Assembly (NCBI GenBank): GCA_002400495.2
Contig: NVQL02000016.1
Coordinates: forward strand, 1 to 64,000
Source: Alphaproteobacteria bacterium
GTDB taxonomy: Bacteria; Pseudomonadota; Alphaproteobacteria; Rhizobiales; OSC116
DNA: 64,000 nucleotides
Direction: 5' to 3'
Part shown: positions 31,952 through 41,363 of the stretch, one piece after another
How the letters are laid out: the number at the start of each line of letters is the position of its first letter
How positions within the stretch are numbered: position 1 is the first letter of the stretch
Translations under genes and position numbers: made by a program
The notes under the pieces: model-generated
Databases searched by the model: none
The model's input: the letters and a program-made list of their open reading frames with translations, nothing else
What the model was told of the DNA's origin: nothing

Positions 31952-33757
31952 TTAAGCCACAATATCCTGTGTTTGCAGCTGCACAAGTTTCGCATAAGTG
32001 CCTTTTTGTGCCATCAATTTTTGATGATCGCCCTGCTCCACAATCTCGCCATCATCAATCACCAAAATACGATCCGCATCTCTGATGGTTGACAACCTAT
32101 GCGCCACAATAAGCGTGGTGCGGCCTTTTGCCAAATTCTCAAGTGCTTTTTGCACCTTTTTCTCAGACTGGCTATCCAAAGCACTGGTCGCCTCATCCAA
32201 CAATAAAACAGGTGCATCGCGCAAAATAGCCCGCGCAATGGCAATACGTTGGCGCTGCCCGCCACTCAATGCCATGCCACGCTCGCCCAATGCAGTGTTA
32301 TAACCATTAGAAGTGCGCATGATAAAATCATGGGCTTCAGCAGCTTTAGCGGCTTCAATCACTTCTTCATCAGTGGCTTCGATGCGACCAAAGCGAATAT
32401 TTTCCATCGCGCTGGTGGCAAAAATCATCACTTCTTGCGGCACAGTGGCAAATTGATTGCGCAAAATTTTCGGGTCTAGCTCGCTAATTTTATGGCCATC
32501 AATGCTAATTTTACCGCTATTAATGTCATAAAACCGCATCAATAAGTTAAATATAGTCGATTTACCCGCACCTGAGGGGCCCACAAATGCCACCATCTCG
32601 CCAGGATTGACCTTAAAACTCAAATCTTTGAACAATTGCAAATCTTTTTCACTATAAGCAAATTCAACATTTTCAAATTCAACAATACCACTAATTTTTT
32701 CGGTCAATTCAATAGGGTTTTTCGGCACATCAATGCCCGGTGTCATATCCAATAGCTGCATGATGCGGTCAGACGCACCTGCCATTTGCTGAATCTCACC
32801 CCACACTTGGCTAATCGCTGCCAAAGAGCTGGCTGCTAACACCGCATAAATCACAAATTCTGATAGATCTGCAACGCCCAACGAGCCATCAAGCACCGCA
32901 TTGGCACCCATCCATAATATGCCGACAATCGACGCAAACACCATGAAAATACTGATCGAAATTAACCGTGACTGCGCCATAATGCGCGTCGTGGCTACGG
33001 TTAAAGCCGTATCAACGCTCGCGCGAAAATTCTTTGCCGCTTGTTTTTCATAGGTGAATGATTGCACAGTATGAATGCCCGACAAAGTTTCGCCCGCATA
33101 GGCCGTGGTGTCAGCAAATGTGGTTTGCGCATCCTTAGCCAAAACCCGCACTTTACCGCCCATTAACACCAATGGAATGACCATAAGTGGAATGGCCGCC
33201 ACCACCATAAGGCTTAAATACCATGAAGTGGTGAACATCATAATCACCGCACCAACCATAATAAAGCCGTTACGCAACACCATAGACACACTCACCCCAA
33301 CTGCCGATTTAATAGAGGTGGTATCAGATGACAGACGCGACAATAAATCGCCAGTTAAGTTTTCCTGATAGAATTTTTGATCGAGCCTTAAAAGCTGCTC
33401 ATAAAATTTTGCCCGCAAATCGGCCACCACACGCTCGCCAATTGACATCACAAAATAGTAACGAACCGCGCTTGATAAGGCCATAACGGTAGCCAAAGCA
33501 ATGAAGGCAAGAAACCGCACATTTATAGTTTCAATAACCTCGGCACTAAAGCCACTTTCAATTAAATCACCAACTAATTTTGGCAAAACCAATGTGGAGC
33601 CAGCTGCAATGGTCAGCGAAATCACCGCACCCAATACATAGTTTTTATGCACCCATACAAAAGGTAGTAATTTTACAATGGGGCCTAAATCCCCAAACAT
33701 TGATTTTTTTTGCGGTTTATCGGAAGGTTTTTCATCAATTGCTGTTTGATCGCTCAT
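31952..33757 (-). CDS. ABC transporter, fused permease/ATP-binding (MsbA-like)
   Basis: VGPSGAGKSTIFNLLMRFYD Walker A, LSGGQRQRIAIARAIL signature, LLLDEATSALD; start at MSDQTAIDEK. Confidence 0.95.
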   Translation of the reverse strand: MSDQTAIDEKPSDKPQKKSMFGDLGPIVKLLPFVWVHKNYVLGAVISLTIAAGSTLVLPKLVGDLIESGFSAEVIETINVRFLAFIALATVMALSSAVRYYFVMSIGERVVADLRAKFYEQLLRLDQKFYQENLTGDLLSRLSSDTTSIKSAVGVSVSMVLRNGFIMVGAVIMMFTTSWYLSLMVVAAIPLMVIPLVLMGGKVRVLAKDAQTTFADTTAYAGETLSGIHTVQSFTYEKQAAKNFRASVDTALTVATTRIMAQSRLISISIFMVFASIVGILWMGANAVLDGSLGVADLSEFVIYAVLAASSLAAISQVWGEIQQMAGASDRIMQLLDMTPGIDVPKNPIELTEKISGIVEFENVEFAYSEKDLQLFKDLSFKVNPGEMVAFVGPSGAGKSTIFNLLMRFYDINSGKISIDGHKISELDPKILRNQFATVPQEVMIFATSAMENIRFGRIEATDEEVIEAAKAAEAHDFIMRTSNGYNTALGERGMALSGGQRQRIAIARAILRDAPVLLLDEATSALDSQSEKKVQKALENLAKGRTTLIVAHRLSTIRDADRILVIDDGEIVEQGDHQKLMAQKGTYAKLVQLQTQDIVA

Positions 33758-34004
33758 ATGATCCCGTTTCTTCAATAGCTGTATGAAATAGATATATAGG
33801 TTCAGCTGCCCAAAAAACAATGGCTATTTATTATAATCAGTATAACCAGCAAAATAGCCACATATATATCGGCGCAATCGCCTAAAACCGCTTGTCTTAT
33901 AGGCCATTCTAGTCTATATCAGCTGCAAACAGATTCATTAAAGGCTAGTTGGCTGCGGTTCTCGTCAGTTTTCATAGTTTTTCTATAAATGTAAGGTTAT
34001 AAAA

Positions 34005-34226
34005 ATGAAAAATGACATTCACCCAGATTATCATATGATTAAACTTCAAATGCTAGATGGCAGCATCCGCGAAACCCGCTCAACTTGGGGCAAAGAAGGC
34101 GATACAATGGTATTAGACGTTGACCCTTCAACTCATCCAGCTTGGACTGGCGGCGGCGCTCAACTGACTGGCCGTGGCGGACGTCTTGATAAATTTAACA
34201 AACGTTTCGAAGGTATGTTGGGTTAA
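34005..34226 (+). CDS. rpmE: 50S ribosomal protein L31 (Cys-less form)
   Basis: [44 protein letters not shown]. Confidence 0.96.
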   Translation: MKNDIHPDYHMIKLQMLDGSIRETRSTWGKEGDTMVLDVDPSTHPAWTGGGAQLTGRGGRLDKFNKRFEGMLG

Positions 34227-34253
34227 TACAACCAAATATTTCTTATATGTTTT

Positions 34254-34286
34254 AAAAGCCTTCCAATTTTTGGGAGGCTTTTAATT
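34254..34286 (+). terminator. Terminator of rpmE
   Basis: AAAAGCCTTCCAATTTTTGGGAGGCTTTT. Confidence 0.8.
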
Positions 34287-34308
34287 TACCTAAATTCCAA
34301 ACAAAAAT

Positions 34309-34331
34309 AAGCCAGACAAATAGTCTGGCTT
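34309..34331 (-). terminator. Terminator of DUF1465 gene
   Basis: AAGCCAGAC-AAATA-GTCTGGCTT; minus strand followed by ATTTTTG. Confidence 0.75.
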
Positions 34332-34393
34332 ATTAAATAAAATATTTTGAATACAATGTTTTAATACAATGCTTAAGGTGTATTTCAATTCAT

Positions 34394-34921
34394 TTAATTG
34401 ATACGACCAAATGCCGCTTCCAATTTATTAAAATGATTACGTACACCAATTTCTTGATTTGATGTTTGCTCAAACTTTGCCCAAAATTGTCTATCAATTT
34501 TTTGCAATCTTACCTGTAAATCAAAGCTTTTGTGAATAAGATCAATAAGCTTTACGGGCAATTCCTCAATCAACGTTGTCACATCATCAACCCGACGCTT
34601 TGACAATTTAATGCGGTTGCTATCACGCTTAATTTCATCAATACCAAGCTCGCCATTTTTAAGCGCCCGCTGCAACAATAACCATGAAGCAATTTGCATT
34701 AACCGCGTGGTTAGTCGCATGCTTTCAGAGGCATATGCCAAAGCTTGTGGGCGGCTTAATTCGCGTGATTGAACGCGGCCATCTCCGTCCAAATAATTGG
34801 CTGTCTCCTCAACCAATGCCATGCCTTCATTAAACAGAGACTGGAATTGGTTTGAAGCTGCAAAAAATTCAGCAAAATTTATGGTTTCAGATAACTTATT
34901 CTTATCATTAGATAATTTCAT
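34394..34921 (-). CDS. DUF1465 family protein
   Basis: NFAEFFAASNQFQSLFNEGMALVEETANYLDGDGR..RPQALAYASESMRLTTRLMQIASWLLLQRAL; rpmE-adjacent as in other alphaproteobacteria. Confidence 0.82.
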   Translation of the reverse strand: MKLSNDKNKLSETINFAEFFAASNQFQSLFNEGMALVEETANYLDGDGRVQSRELSRPQALAYASESMRLTTRLMQIASWLLLQRALKNGELGIDEIKRDSNRIKLSKRRVDDVTTLIEELPVKLIDLIHKSFDLQVRLQKIDRQFWAKFEQTSNQEIGVRNHFNKLEAAFGRIN

Positions 34922-34992
34922 TTTTATAACGCCCTAACTCAATACTTGTATAGTTAATATATACTTTTGCTTATGGCGAGTCTTTAAGAAGT

Positions 34993-35007
34993 TTAACAAA
35001 TGGTTAA
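34993..35007 (-). promoter_or_regulatory. Perfect TTAA-N7-TTAA (CtrA-type) site upstream of DUF1465
   Basis: Minus strand TTAACCATTTGTTAA, 72-86 bp upstream of the start codon. Confidence 0.6.
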
Positions 35008-35317
35008 CGCCTCAGTTGATAACTGAAGACGTAAAAATTTGCTCCCTCTTACCCCGTATCCTTGCTCATTTACAATCGCACCTTAGTCGCTAAACATTGG
35101 CATATCATTGCAAAAAAGCAATGGATTTTAATTAAATTTATCATTTGTATAAATGTGGGAAAACTTAAAAAAAGCCATTTAGCCTTTCGCAAACAAAAAA
35201 AGCCAAACCTAACAACAATATAAGTTAAGACTCCCTTGTAAAAAGGCGCTCAGCTTTTGCACAAGCAAAAAAATAATGCTAAAAAATATTAAATTTTGTT
35301 GTTTTTTGTAAAAAAAA

Positions 35318-35337
35318 GAGCCGTAAAAATACGGCTC
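35318..35337 (-). terminator. Orphan terminator in a gene-free interval (possible sRNA end)
   Basis: GAGCCGTA-AAAA-TACGGCTC followed on the minus strand by TTTTTTTT. Confidence 0.6.
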
Positions 35338-35636
35338 ATAAAGTTTAATAGGGAGACGTAAAAGAGAATATCAATGAAAAAATATTCAACAGCTATCAAC
35401 CGAAGTCTATAACCGCATTACGCAAGTTAACTATACATAAATACAGATTAAAAATTAGTTAATATTCAACTTATTTACCAAAATTTAGACTAAAGGATAA
35501 TATAGAATCAAATATCAAGCCAACAATAGCGATGAATTCTTAGTAATTACCTACAATTATATGTTTCATTCTGGCCATTTATCAATGCGAACGAATCACT
35601 TAATATCTATATTTATTAAATTTTATCTGGATCATC

Positions 35637-36641
35637 ATGCCAAATCATCACATACCCAAAACCATGCAGGCAATTCGCATCAACAGCTTTGGCAGTTGGC
35701 AAGAGCTAGAACTTGCCACTCATAATGTACCGCACATTCAACAAGCCGAGTTGCTCATAAAAGTTGAAGCCGCAGGTGTCAACCGACCCGATATATTACA
35801 ACGCAGAGGCCATTACCCACCGCCCAAAGGCGCATCACCAATTTTGGGGTTAGAAATAGCGGGCATTGTGGTCGATAAATCGGCCACCGCAGATAAATAT
35901 CAAATTGGCGATAAAGTTTGCGGGTTAGTTGCAGGTGGTGGCTATGCTCAATATGCCACCATTCATCAAGACACCGCCCTACCCATACCCAAAGACCTGA
36001 ACTTTATTGAAGCCGCCAGCCTGCCCGAAACTTATTTTACCGTGTGGAATAATGTGCTTGACCGCGCCGCTTTGCAAGATGGTGAAAGCCTGCTTATTCA
36101 TGGCGGCAGCAGCGGCATTGGTGTCGCCGCCATACAGATAGCCCGCCAATTTAAATTTGCCAAAATATTTGCCACCGCCGCCAGCGATGCCAAATGCGCA
36201 ACCATTAAAAGTTTGGGCGCGGTTCCGATCAATTATCTAAAGGAAGATTATGTTGCCATCATAAAAGCAGAAACAGGCGGCAAAGGTGTAGATGTAATTT
36301 TAGACATGGTTGGCGGCGATTATATCAATCGCAATGTACAGGTGGCGGCAAATGATGGCCGCATTGTCAACATTGCCTATTTAAATGGCGCCATTGCCGA
36401 AGTTGATTTTTTGCCCGTTATGCTCAAACGCCTCACCTTAACAGGCTCAACCTTGCGCAACCGCCCATTGGCCGAAAAAGCAAAAATAGCCGCTGCATTA
36501 CATAAGCATATTTGGCCACTTATAGAAGAAGGTAAAATCAAGCCAATTATCGATAAGATATTTGCCTTAAAAGACGCAGGTTTAGCCCATAAATATATGG
36601 AAGATGGCCGACATATCGGCAAACTAATGCTAGAAATATAA
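35637..36641 (+). CDS. NAD(P)H quinone oxidoreductase (zinc-type/MDR family)
   Basis: AGVNRPDILQRRGHYPPPKGASPILGLEIAG; LIHGGSSGIGVAAIQIA. Confidence 0.92.
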   Translation: MPNHHIPKTMQAIRINSFGSWQELELATHNVPHIQQAELLIKVEAAGVNRPDILQRRGHYPPPKGASPILGLEIAGIVVDKSATADKYQIGDKVCGLVAGGGYAQYATIHQDTALPIPKDLNFIEAASLPETYFTVWNNVLDRAALQDGESLLIHGGSSGIGVAAIQIARQFKFAKIFATAASDAKCATIKSLGAVPINYLKEDYVAIIKAETGGKGVDVILDMVGGDYINRNVQVAANDGRIVNIAYLNGAIAEVDFLPVMLKRLTLTGSTLRNRPLAEKAKIAAALHKHIWPLIEEGKIKPIIDKIFALKDAGLAHKYMEDGRHIGKLMLEI

Positions 36642-36741
36642 ACTACTTTTAATTTGTGGAAAATTAGGTTATACAAAGCCATTCCTAATAATTGACGAGA
36701 CTTAGCTTTTGCAGCGATTGCAAAAGACAGGAGAGAAGCAT

Positions 36742-37518
36742 ATGAGTAACGGACCTTTAATGCCCAAAGCTACTGCCGTATGGTTGGTAGACAATACAGC
36801 GCTTACATTCGACCAAATTGCCGACTTTTGCAGCCTTCACCCGCTTGAAGTGAGAGCCATTGCTGATGGCGATGTGGCACAAGGCGTACGCGGCCAAGAC
36901 CCCATACAATCTGGCGAATTAACCCGCGAATCAATTGAAGAAGCACAGAATGATGACAGCATCAAACTGGTTTTAGCCAAACGCAAATTGGTCATTCCAG
37001 AAGCCAAGACCCGCAAAGGCCCACGTTATACACCGCTTTCACGCCGTCAAGACAAGCCATCTTCTATTCTATGGTTGGTGAAATTTCACCCAGAATTGGT
37101 TGATAGCCAAGTGATGAAATTGGTCGGCACCACCAAGCCAACCATTAAAGCCATCCGCGAGCGCAGCCATTGGAACATTCAAAACATCAAACCGATTGAC
37201 CCTGTCGCCCTTGGCCTCTGCAAACAAATCGAGTTAGATGCTGCTGTTGCCAAAGCCGCAGCACGTGTCGCCAAAGAGCGCGATAAAGCCATCGCAGCTG
37301 GCACATTATTGCCAACCGAAGAAACCACAGCTCCAGCCTATAAAAAAGACAATGAACATTTTGCCGAAATCGTCGGCCATGTTGATGATGTGGTGGAAAC
37401 CGAAGAAGCCACAGCCGATAACTTGTTTGACTTGGATGAAGCCAAACAAGCCGAAGCCGAAGCCGAAGAAAAAGCCCCATCCGCCGCTGACGTATTTGCA
37501 AATTTTGGCAACGATTAA
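36742..37518 (+). CDS. trcR: Cell cycle transcriptional regulator TrcR (DUF1013)
   Basis: MPKATAVWLVDNTALTFDQIADFCSLHPLEVRAIADGDVAQGVRGQDPI; start at MSNGPL. Confidence 0.9.
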   Translation: MSNGPLMPKATAVWLVDNTALTFDQIADFCSLHPLEVRAIADGDVAQGVRGQDPIQSGELTRESIEEAQNDDSIKLVLAKRKLVIPEAKTRKGPRYTPLSRRQDKPSSILWLVKFHPELVDSQVMKLVGTTKPTIKAIRERSHWNIQNIKPIDPVALGLCKQIELDAAVAKAAARVAKERDKAIAAGTLLPTEETTAPAYKKDNEHFAEIVGHVDDVVETEEATADNLFDLDEAKQAEAEAEEKAPSAADVFANFGND

Positions 37519-37549
37519 GCTGAGCCAAAACAGAATTTAGACATTCCAA

Positions 37550-37588
37550 CCCCGTAGAGACAGACACATCTCTACGGGGTTTATTTTT
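37550..37588 (+). terminator. Terminator of trcR
   Basis: CCCCGTAGAGA-CAGACACA-TCTCTACGGGG + TTTATTTTT. Confidence 0.88.
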
Positions 37589-38188
37589 GCACCAAAACTC
37601 GGAGCTTCGCCAAACTCTAGCCCACTAAGCTTAATGAGCTAACGTTGGGTGGTGAACAAGCGTCCCATCAGCGGCTGAGTGGCTTAGCTAGAGAGCGGAG
37701 CGAACGCACGCAGTGCCAAACATAATGCAAGCTTCCAGAGCATCAAAAACCAGCCAACTGTCTTTATACAGCATATTCCGACGAACAGCATGCCACCAAA
37801 ACTCGGAGCTTCGCCAAACTCTAGCTCACTAAACATAATGTAGTTAGGTTGGGTGGTGAACCAGCACCCGACCAGCGGCTGAGTGGCTTAGCAAGCACGC
37901 GGAGGCGTGCGCCCGCAGGGGCCACTAGCCCGCCGAAAGGTGGGCGTAAAAATGCAAACTTCCAGAGCCTCAAAAACCAGCTAACTTTCTTTCAACAGCC
38001 TATACTGGGCAGCACTCCTGCCTATACTCGGGTACTTCATTTATACGTTCGCTTAAGCTCACTGTTGACACTTGCGTGCGTTCGCTGCGCTCCCTTGCCT
38101 ACCTCGCGTCCTACGGCAGCGGCTTCGAACGGCCGCTGTCGCGCTCACTGGATAGCACGTTGAATGGATGCGAGGGGCAGACGGATAT
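37589..38188. repeat. Composite palindromic repeat copy R2 with two tandem A-modules (37589.., 37793..)
   Basis: CACCAAAACTCGGAGCTTCGCCAAACTCTAGC(C/T)CACTAA repeated; CAGCGGCTGAGTGGCTTAGC core twice; followed by opposite-orientation segment. Confidence 0.9.
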
Positions 38189-40102
38189 TCAGAGTTTATT
38201 GGACGCAATCAATCCCGCCTCACCAAACCGCGCCGTCAGTTCAACCAATATCTCAGGGTCATCAATCGTCGCAGGCACTTTATATTCTTCACCATCAATA
38301 ATTTTACGCATTGTAGCACGTAATATCTTACCACTGCGGGTTTTGGGCAAACGCTCCACCACAATTGATGTGCGATAAGCCGCCACGGGGCCGATCACCT
38401 CGCGCACCATTTGCCGACATTCCGCCTCTATTTCTTCATCTGGCCGATTGACCCCATCGTTTAAAATCAGCAAACCAATCGGCATTTGACCTTTTAATTT
38501 ATCAGCAATGCCAATCACCGCACATTCGGCAACATCTTTATGGCCCGCGATAATCTCTTCCATCGCACCTGTTGACAAGCGATGCCCTGCCACATTAATA
38601 ATATCATCAGTCCGCGCCATGATGAACAAATAACCATCTTCATCTAAATATCCCGCATCCGACGTTTCATAATAACCTTCAAAATTGCTATAATATTTTT
38701 CGTTCAGCACATCATCAGCTTGCCATAAGGTGGGCAAACAACCTGGCGGCATGGGGCGTTTAATGAGAATATTACCTGTTGCATTTGCAGCAACTGGAAC
38801 ACCTTCATCATCAACCACCACAATTTCATAACCTGGCATCGGCTTAGCTGAAGAGCCGTATTTTACAGGCAATCGCTCAATGCCCATCGGGTTGGCCGCA
38901 ATTGGCCAGCCTGTTTCTGTTTGCCACCAATGGTCAATCACTGGCACCTTCAAATGTTGCTCTGCCCATTTTATAGTATCAGGGTCAGCCCGCTCACCCG
39001 CCAAATATAGCACTTCAAACGCTGACAAGTCATAATCAGCCATCAATTTACCTTCGGGATCTTGCTTTTTTATCGCCCGCAAAGCCGTTGGCGCGGTAAA
39101 TAAGCTTTTGACTTTATATTCTTCAATCACCCGCCAAAACGCCCCAGCATCTGGTGTGCCGATCGGCTTGCCTTCATACATAAGCGCAGTTGCGCCTTGC
39201 AGCAATGGCCCGTAGACAATATAGCTATGGCCAACCACCCAACCGACATCCGAGGCCGCCCAGAACACATCACCAGCATCAATGTCATATATCGCCTTCA
39301 TTGACCAATTCAGCGCCACCATATAGCCGCCATTGTCACGCACCACACCTTTTGGCGTGCCAGTCGTGCCCGATGTATAAAGCACATAAAGCGGATCAGT
39401 TGCCAACACAGCCACGCGCGCACATTGCTGATCTGCGGCCTTAACCGCATCAACCAATTCCTGCCAATCAGCATCAACGCCTTCATTCATATTGGCTATA
39501 TGTTGTTGGCGCTGTAAAATAATCGTTTGCGCCACCTTATGCGCCGCAATGTCAATCGCTTCATCCAATAAAGGTTTATATTCAACAATGCGGTTGGGTT
39601 CTATGCCGCAAGATGCGGCAACAATTAATTTGGGTGTACAATCATCAATGCGCACCGCCAATTCGGGTGCGGCAAACCCGCCAAACACCACGCTATGTAT
39701 CGCCCCAATGCGCGCACATGCCAACATGGCAATCGCCGCCTCAGGCACCATCGGCATATATATAATCACCCGATCGCCTTTGGCAATTTGCGCATTTTGT
39801 AACACACAGGCAAAAGCATTAACTTCAACCAATAATTCTGCGTATGTATATTGTTGTTTTTTACCCGTAACAGGGCTGTCATAAATCAGCGCCACTTGGT
39901 CGGCAAGCCCAGCATTTACATGTCGGTCAAGACAATTATGCGCCATATTGCATTGCCCACCAATATACCAGCGCTCTAACCCGTTTAACTCGCCTTGTAT
40001 TTTATCAAAAGGTTTAACCCACTCAATCAATTTCGCAGCGTCTACCCAAAACGCCTCTGGTCGTTGCTGCCATGATTGATATATTTCGCTATAATTGCCC
40101 AT
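38189..40102 (-). CDS. prpE: Propionyl-CoA synthetase / acyl-CoA synthetase (AMP-forming)
   Basis: YTSGTTGTPKGVVRDNGG, HWWQTETGWPI, SGKILRATMRKI. Confidence 0.88.
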   Translation of the reverse strand: MGNYSEIYQSWQQRPEAFWVDAAKLIEWVKPFDKIQGELNGLERWYIGGQCNMAHNCLDRHVNAGLADQVALIYDSPVTGKKQQYTYAELLVEVNAFACVLQNAQIAKGDRVIIYMPMVPEAAIAMLACARIGAIHSVVFGGFAAPELAVRIDDCTPKLIVAASCGIEPNRIVEYKPLLDEAIDIAAHKVAQTIILQRQQHIANMNEGVDADWQELVDAVKAADQQCARVAVLATDPLYVLYTSGTTGTPKGVVRDNGGYMVALNWSMKAIYDIDAGDVFWAASDVGWVVGHSYIVYGPLLQGATALMYEGKPIGTPDAGAFWRVIEEYKVKSLFTAPTALRAIKKQDPEGKLMADYDLSAFEVLYLAGERADPDTIKWAEQHLKVPVIDHWWQTETGWPIAANPMGIERLPVKYGSSAKPMPGYEIVVVDDEGVPVAANATGNILIKRPMPPGCLPTLWQADDVLNEKYYSNFEGYYETSDAGYLDEDGYLFIMARTDDIINVAGHRLSTGAMEEIIAGHKDVAECAVIGIADKLKGQMPIGLLILNDGVNRPDEEIEAECRQMVREVIGPVAAYRTSIVVERLPKTRSGKILRATMRKIIDGEEYKVPATIDDPEILVELTARFGEAGLIASNKL

Positions 40103-40258
40103 TCGTCACCCCCTCCATTCGCTACCGTATGGTATTATTTAACAATTATATTTGTCAAATAATATGAGACATATGTCTGAAATTCATCATACTTAAAACA
40201 AAAATGCCCCGCTTCATTTTCATGAAACAAGGCGTAAATTTTTAAAATGGAAAGCTAG

Positions 40259-40435
40259 CTAACTGGCAGCTCTTGCCTCTATGCTCAATATTTCCTCTTT
40301 TATGCGCATTTTCTGTCGTTTCAAATAATTGACCTTAGCTTCATCCACCGATGGGAATTTATTTTCACTCGATATTTGAGTTTTCATATGTTTATGCTTT
40401 AATTTCAATTCATTCAAATGCGCTTCCAGAGCCAT
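40259..40435 (-). CDS. DUF465 (YdcH-like) small protein, 58 aa, absent from the ORF track
   Basis: Read from the minus strand: MALEAHLNELKLKHKHMKTQISSENKFPSVDEAKVNYLKRQKMRIKEEILSIEARAAS*; SD AAGGAGG upstream. Confidence 0.85.
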   Translation of the reverse strand: MALEAHLNELKLKHKHMKTQISSENKFPSVDEAKVNYLKRQKMRIKEEILSIEARAAS

Positions 40436-40451
40436 TTTTATACCTCCTTAT

Positions 40452-40459
40452 ATGGTTAA
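40452..40459 (-). promoter_or_regulatory. TTAACCAT motif immediately upstream of the SD of the DUF465 gene
   Basis: Minus strand TTAACCATATAAGGAGG, 17 bp before the start at 40435. Confidence 0.35.
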
Positions 40460-40575
40460 CATATGAATCTTTGCACATAAATTTCAATAAATCAAATATT
40501 TCACTTGAAATCTTTTATCAAATTTTAAACAAATATAGATAGACTAGTTCTATATAACTATGTTTTGAGTATTTT

Positions 40576-40794
40576 TTGGGCTTTACAATGAATGAAATTG
40601 AAAAAAATCATTTGGTAAAAATTATTTCTCGGCTGTGCCATGAGCACCGAGATTTAAAAATGACCATCAAGTCGATGCGCCAAACCGACCAGCATCAGGA
40701 CATTCAAATGCAAAAACTCATCAATCGCCGCGATCAAATTAAAGCCGTGATCAAAACCCTCAATGAAAAATTGATCCCAGACATAATCGCATAA
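40576..40794 (+). CDS. DUF465 (YdcH-like) small protein
   Basis: MNEIEKNHLVKIISRLCHEHRDLKMTIKSM..QKLINRRDQIKAVIKTL. Confidence 0.75.
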   Translation: MGFTMNEIEKNHLVKIISRLCHEHRDLKMTIKSMRQTDQHQDIQMQKLINRRDQIKAVIKTLNEKLIPDIIA

Positions 40795-40858
40795 ACTCAA
40801 TTAACAATTGCATCCTTAGCCACAAACTCATAAAAAGAAACAAAAGAATTATTGAGGA

Positions 40859-41356
40859 ATGGCAATGGCTGAAAATTCTGCAAAAATAAGCATCATTATG
40901 GGCAGTCAATCTGACTGGCCGATTATGAAATATGCTGCCGATATTCTAGACGAATTAAACATCGCCTATGAGTCTAAAATCATCTCTGCGCATCGCACGC
41001 CCGACCGTATGTATGAATATGCCAAAAATGTCAAAGATAATGGCCTTAATGTCATCATTGCAGGCGCTGGTGGCGCGGCACATTTACCTGGCATGGTCGC
41101 ATCAATGACCCCCCTACCCGTATTTGGCGTGCCGATTGAAACCAAAGCTTTAGGCGGCCAAGATAGTCTATTATCCATCGTGCAAATGCCAGGCGGCATA
41201 CCCGTTGGCACTTTGGCCATTGGCAAAGCAGGCGCAATGAACGCAGCCCTTTTGGCCGCAGCTGTCATCGCCTTACACGATAAAGCCATTGCCACGCGCT
41301 TAGCCACCTATCGCCAAACCATCACTGACAGCATCGCCTTAACTCCAACAGATTGA
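40859..41356 (+). CDS. purE: 5-(carboxyamino)imidazole ribonucleotide mutase
   Basis: [40 protein letters not shown]. Confidence 0.97.
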   Translation: MAMAENSAKISIIMGSQSDWPIMKYAADILDELNIAYESKIISAHRTPDRMYEYAKNVKDNGLNVIIAGAGGAAHLPGMVASMTPLPVFGVPIETKALGGQDSLLSIVQMPGGIPVGTLAIGKAGAMNAALLAAAVIALHDKAIATRLATYRQTITDSIALTPTD

Positions 41357-41363
41357 AACTGAC

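Noticed and set aside
37849-38163. 104-aa + strand ORF (and 38076-38378, 18004-18237, 18063-18317, 17837-18040)
   Set aside because: They lie inside the palindromic repeat copies; low-complexity translations track the repeat and not a protein family
37589-38188. IS element or CRISPR array
   Set aside because: No transposase ORF and no regularly spaced direct repeats with unique spacers; the repeats are mosaic palindromic modules
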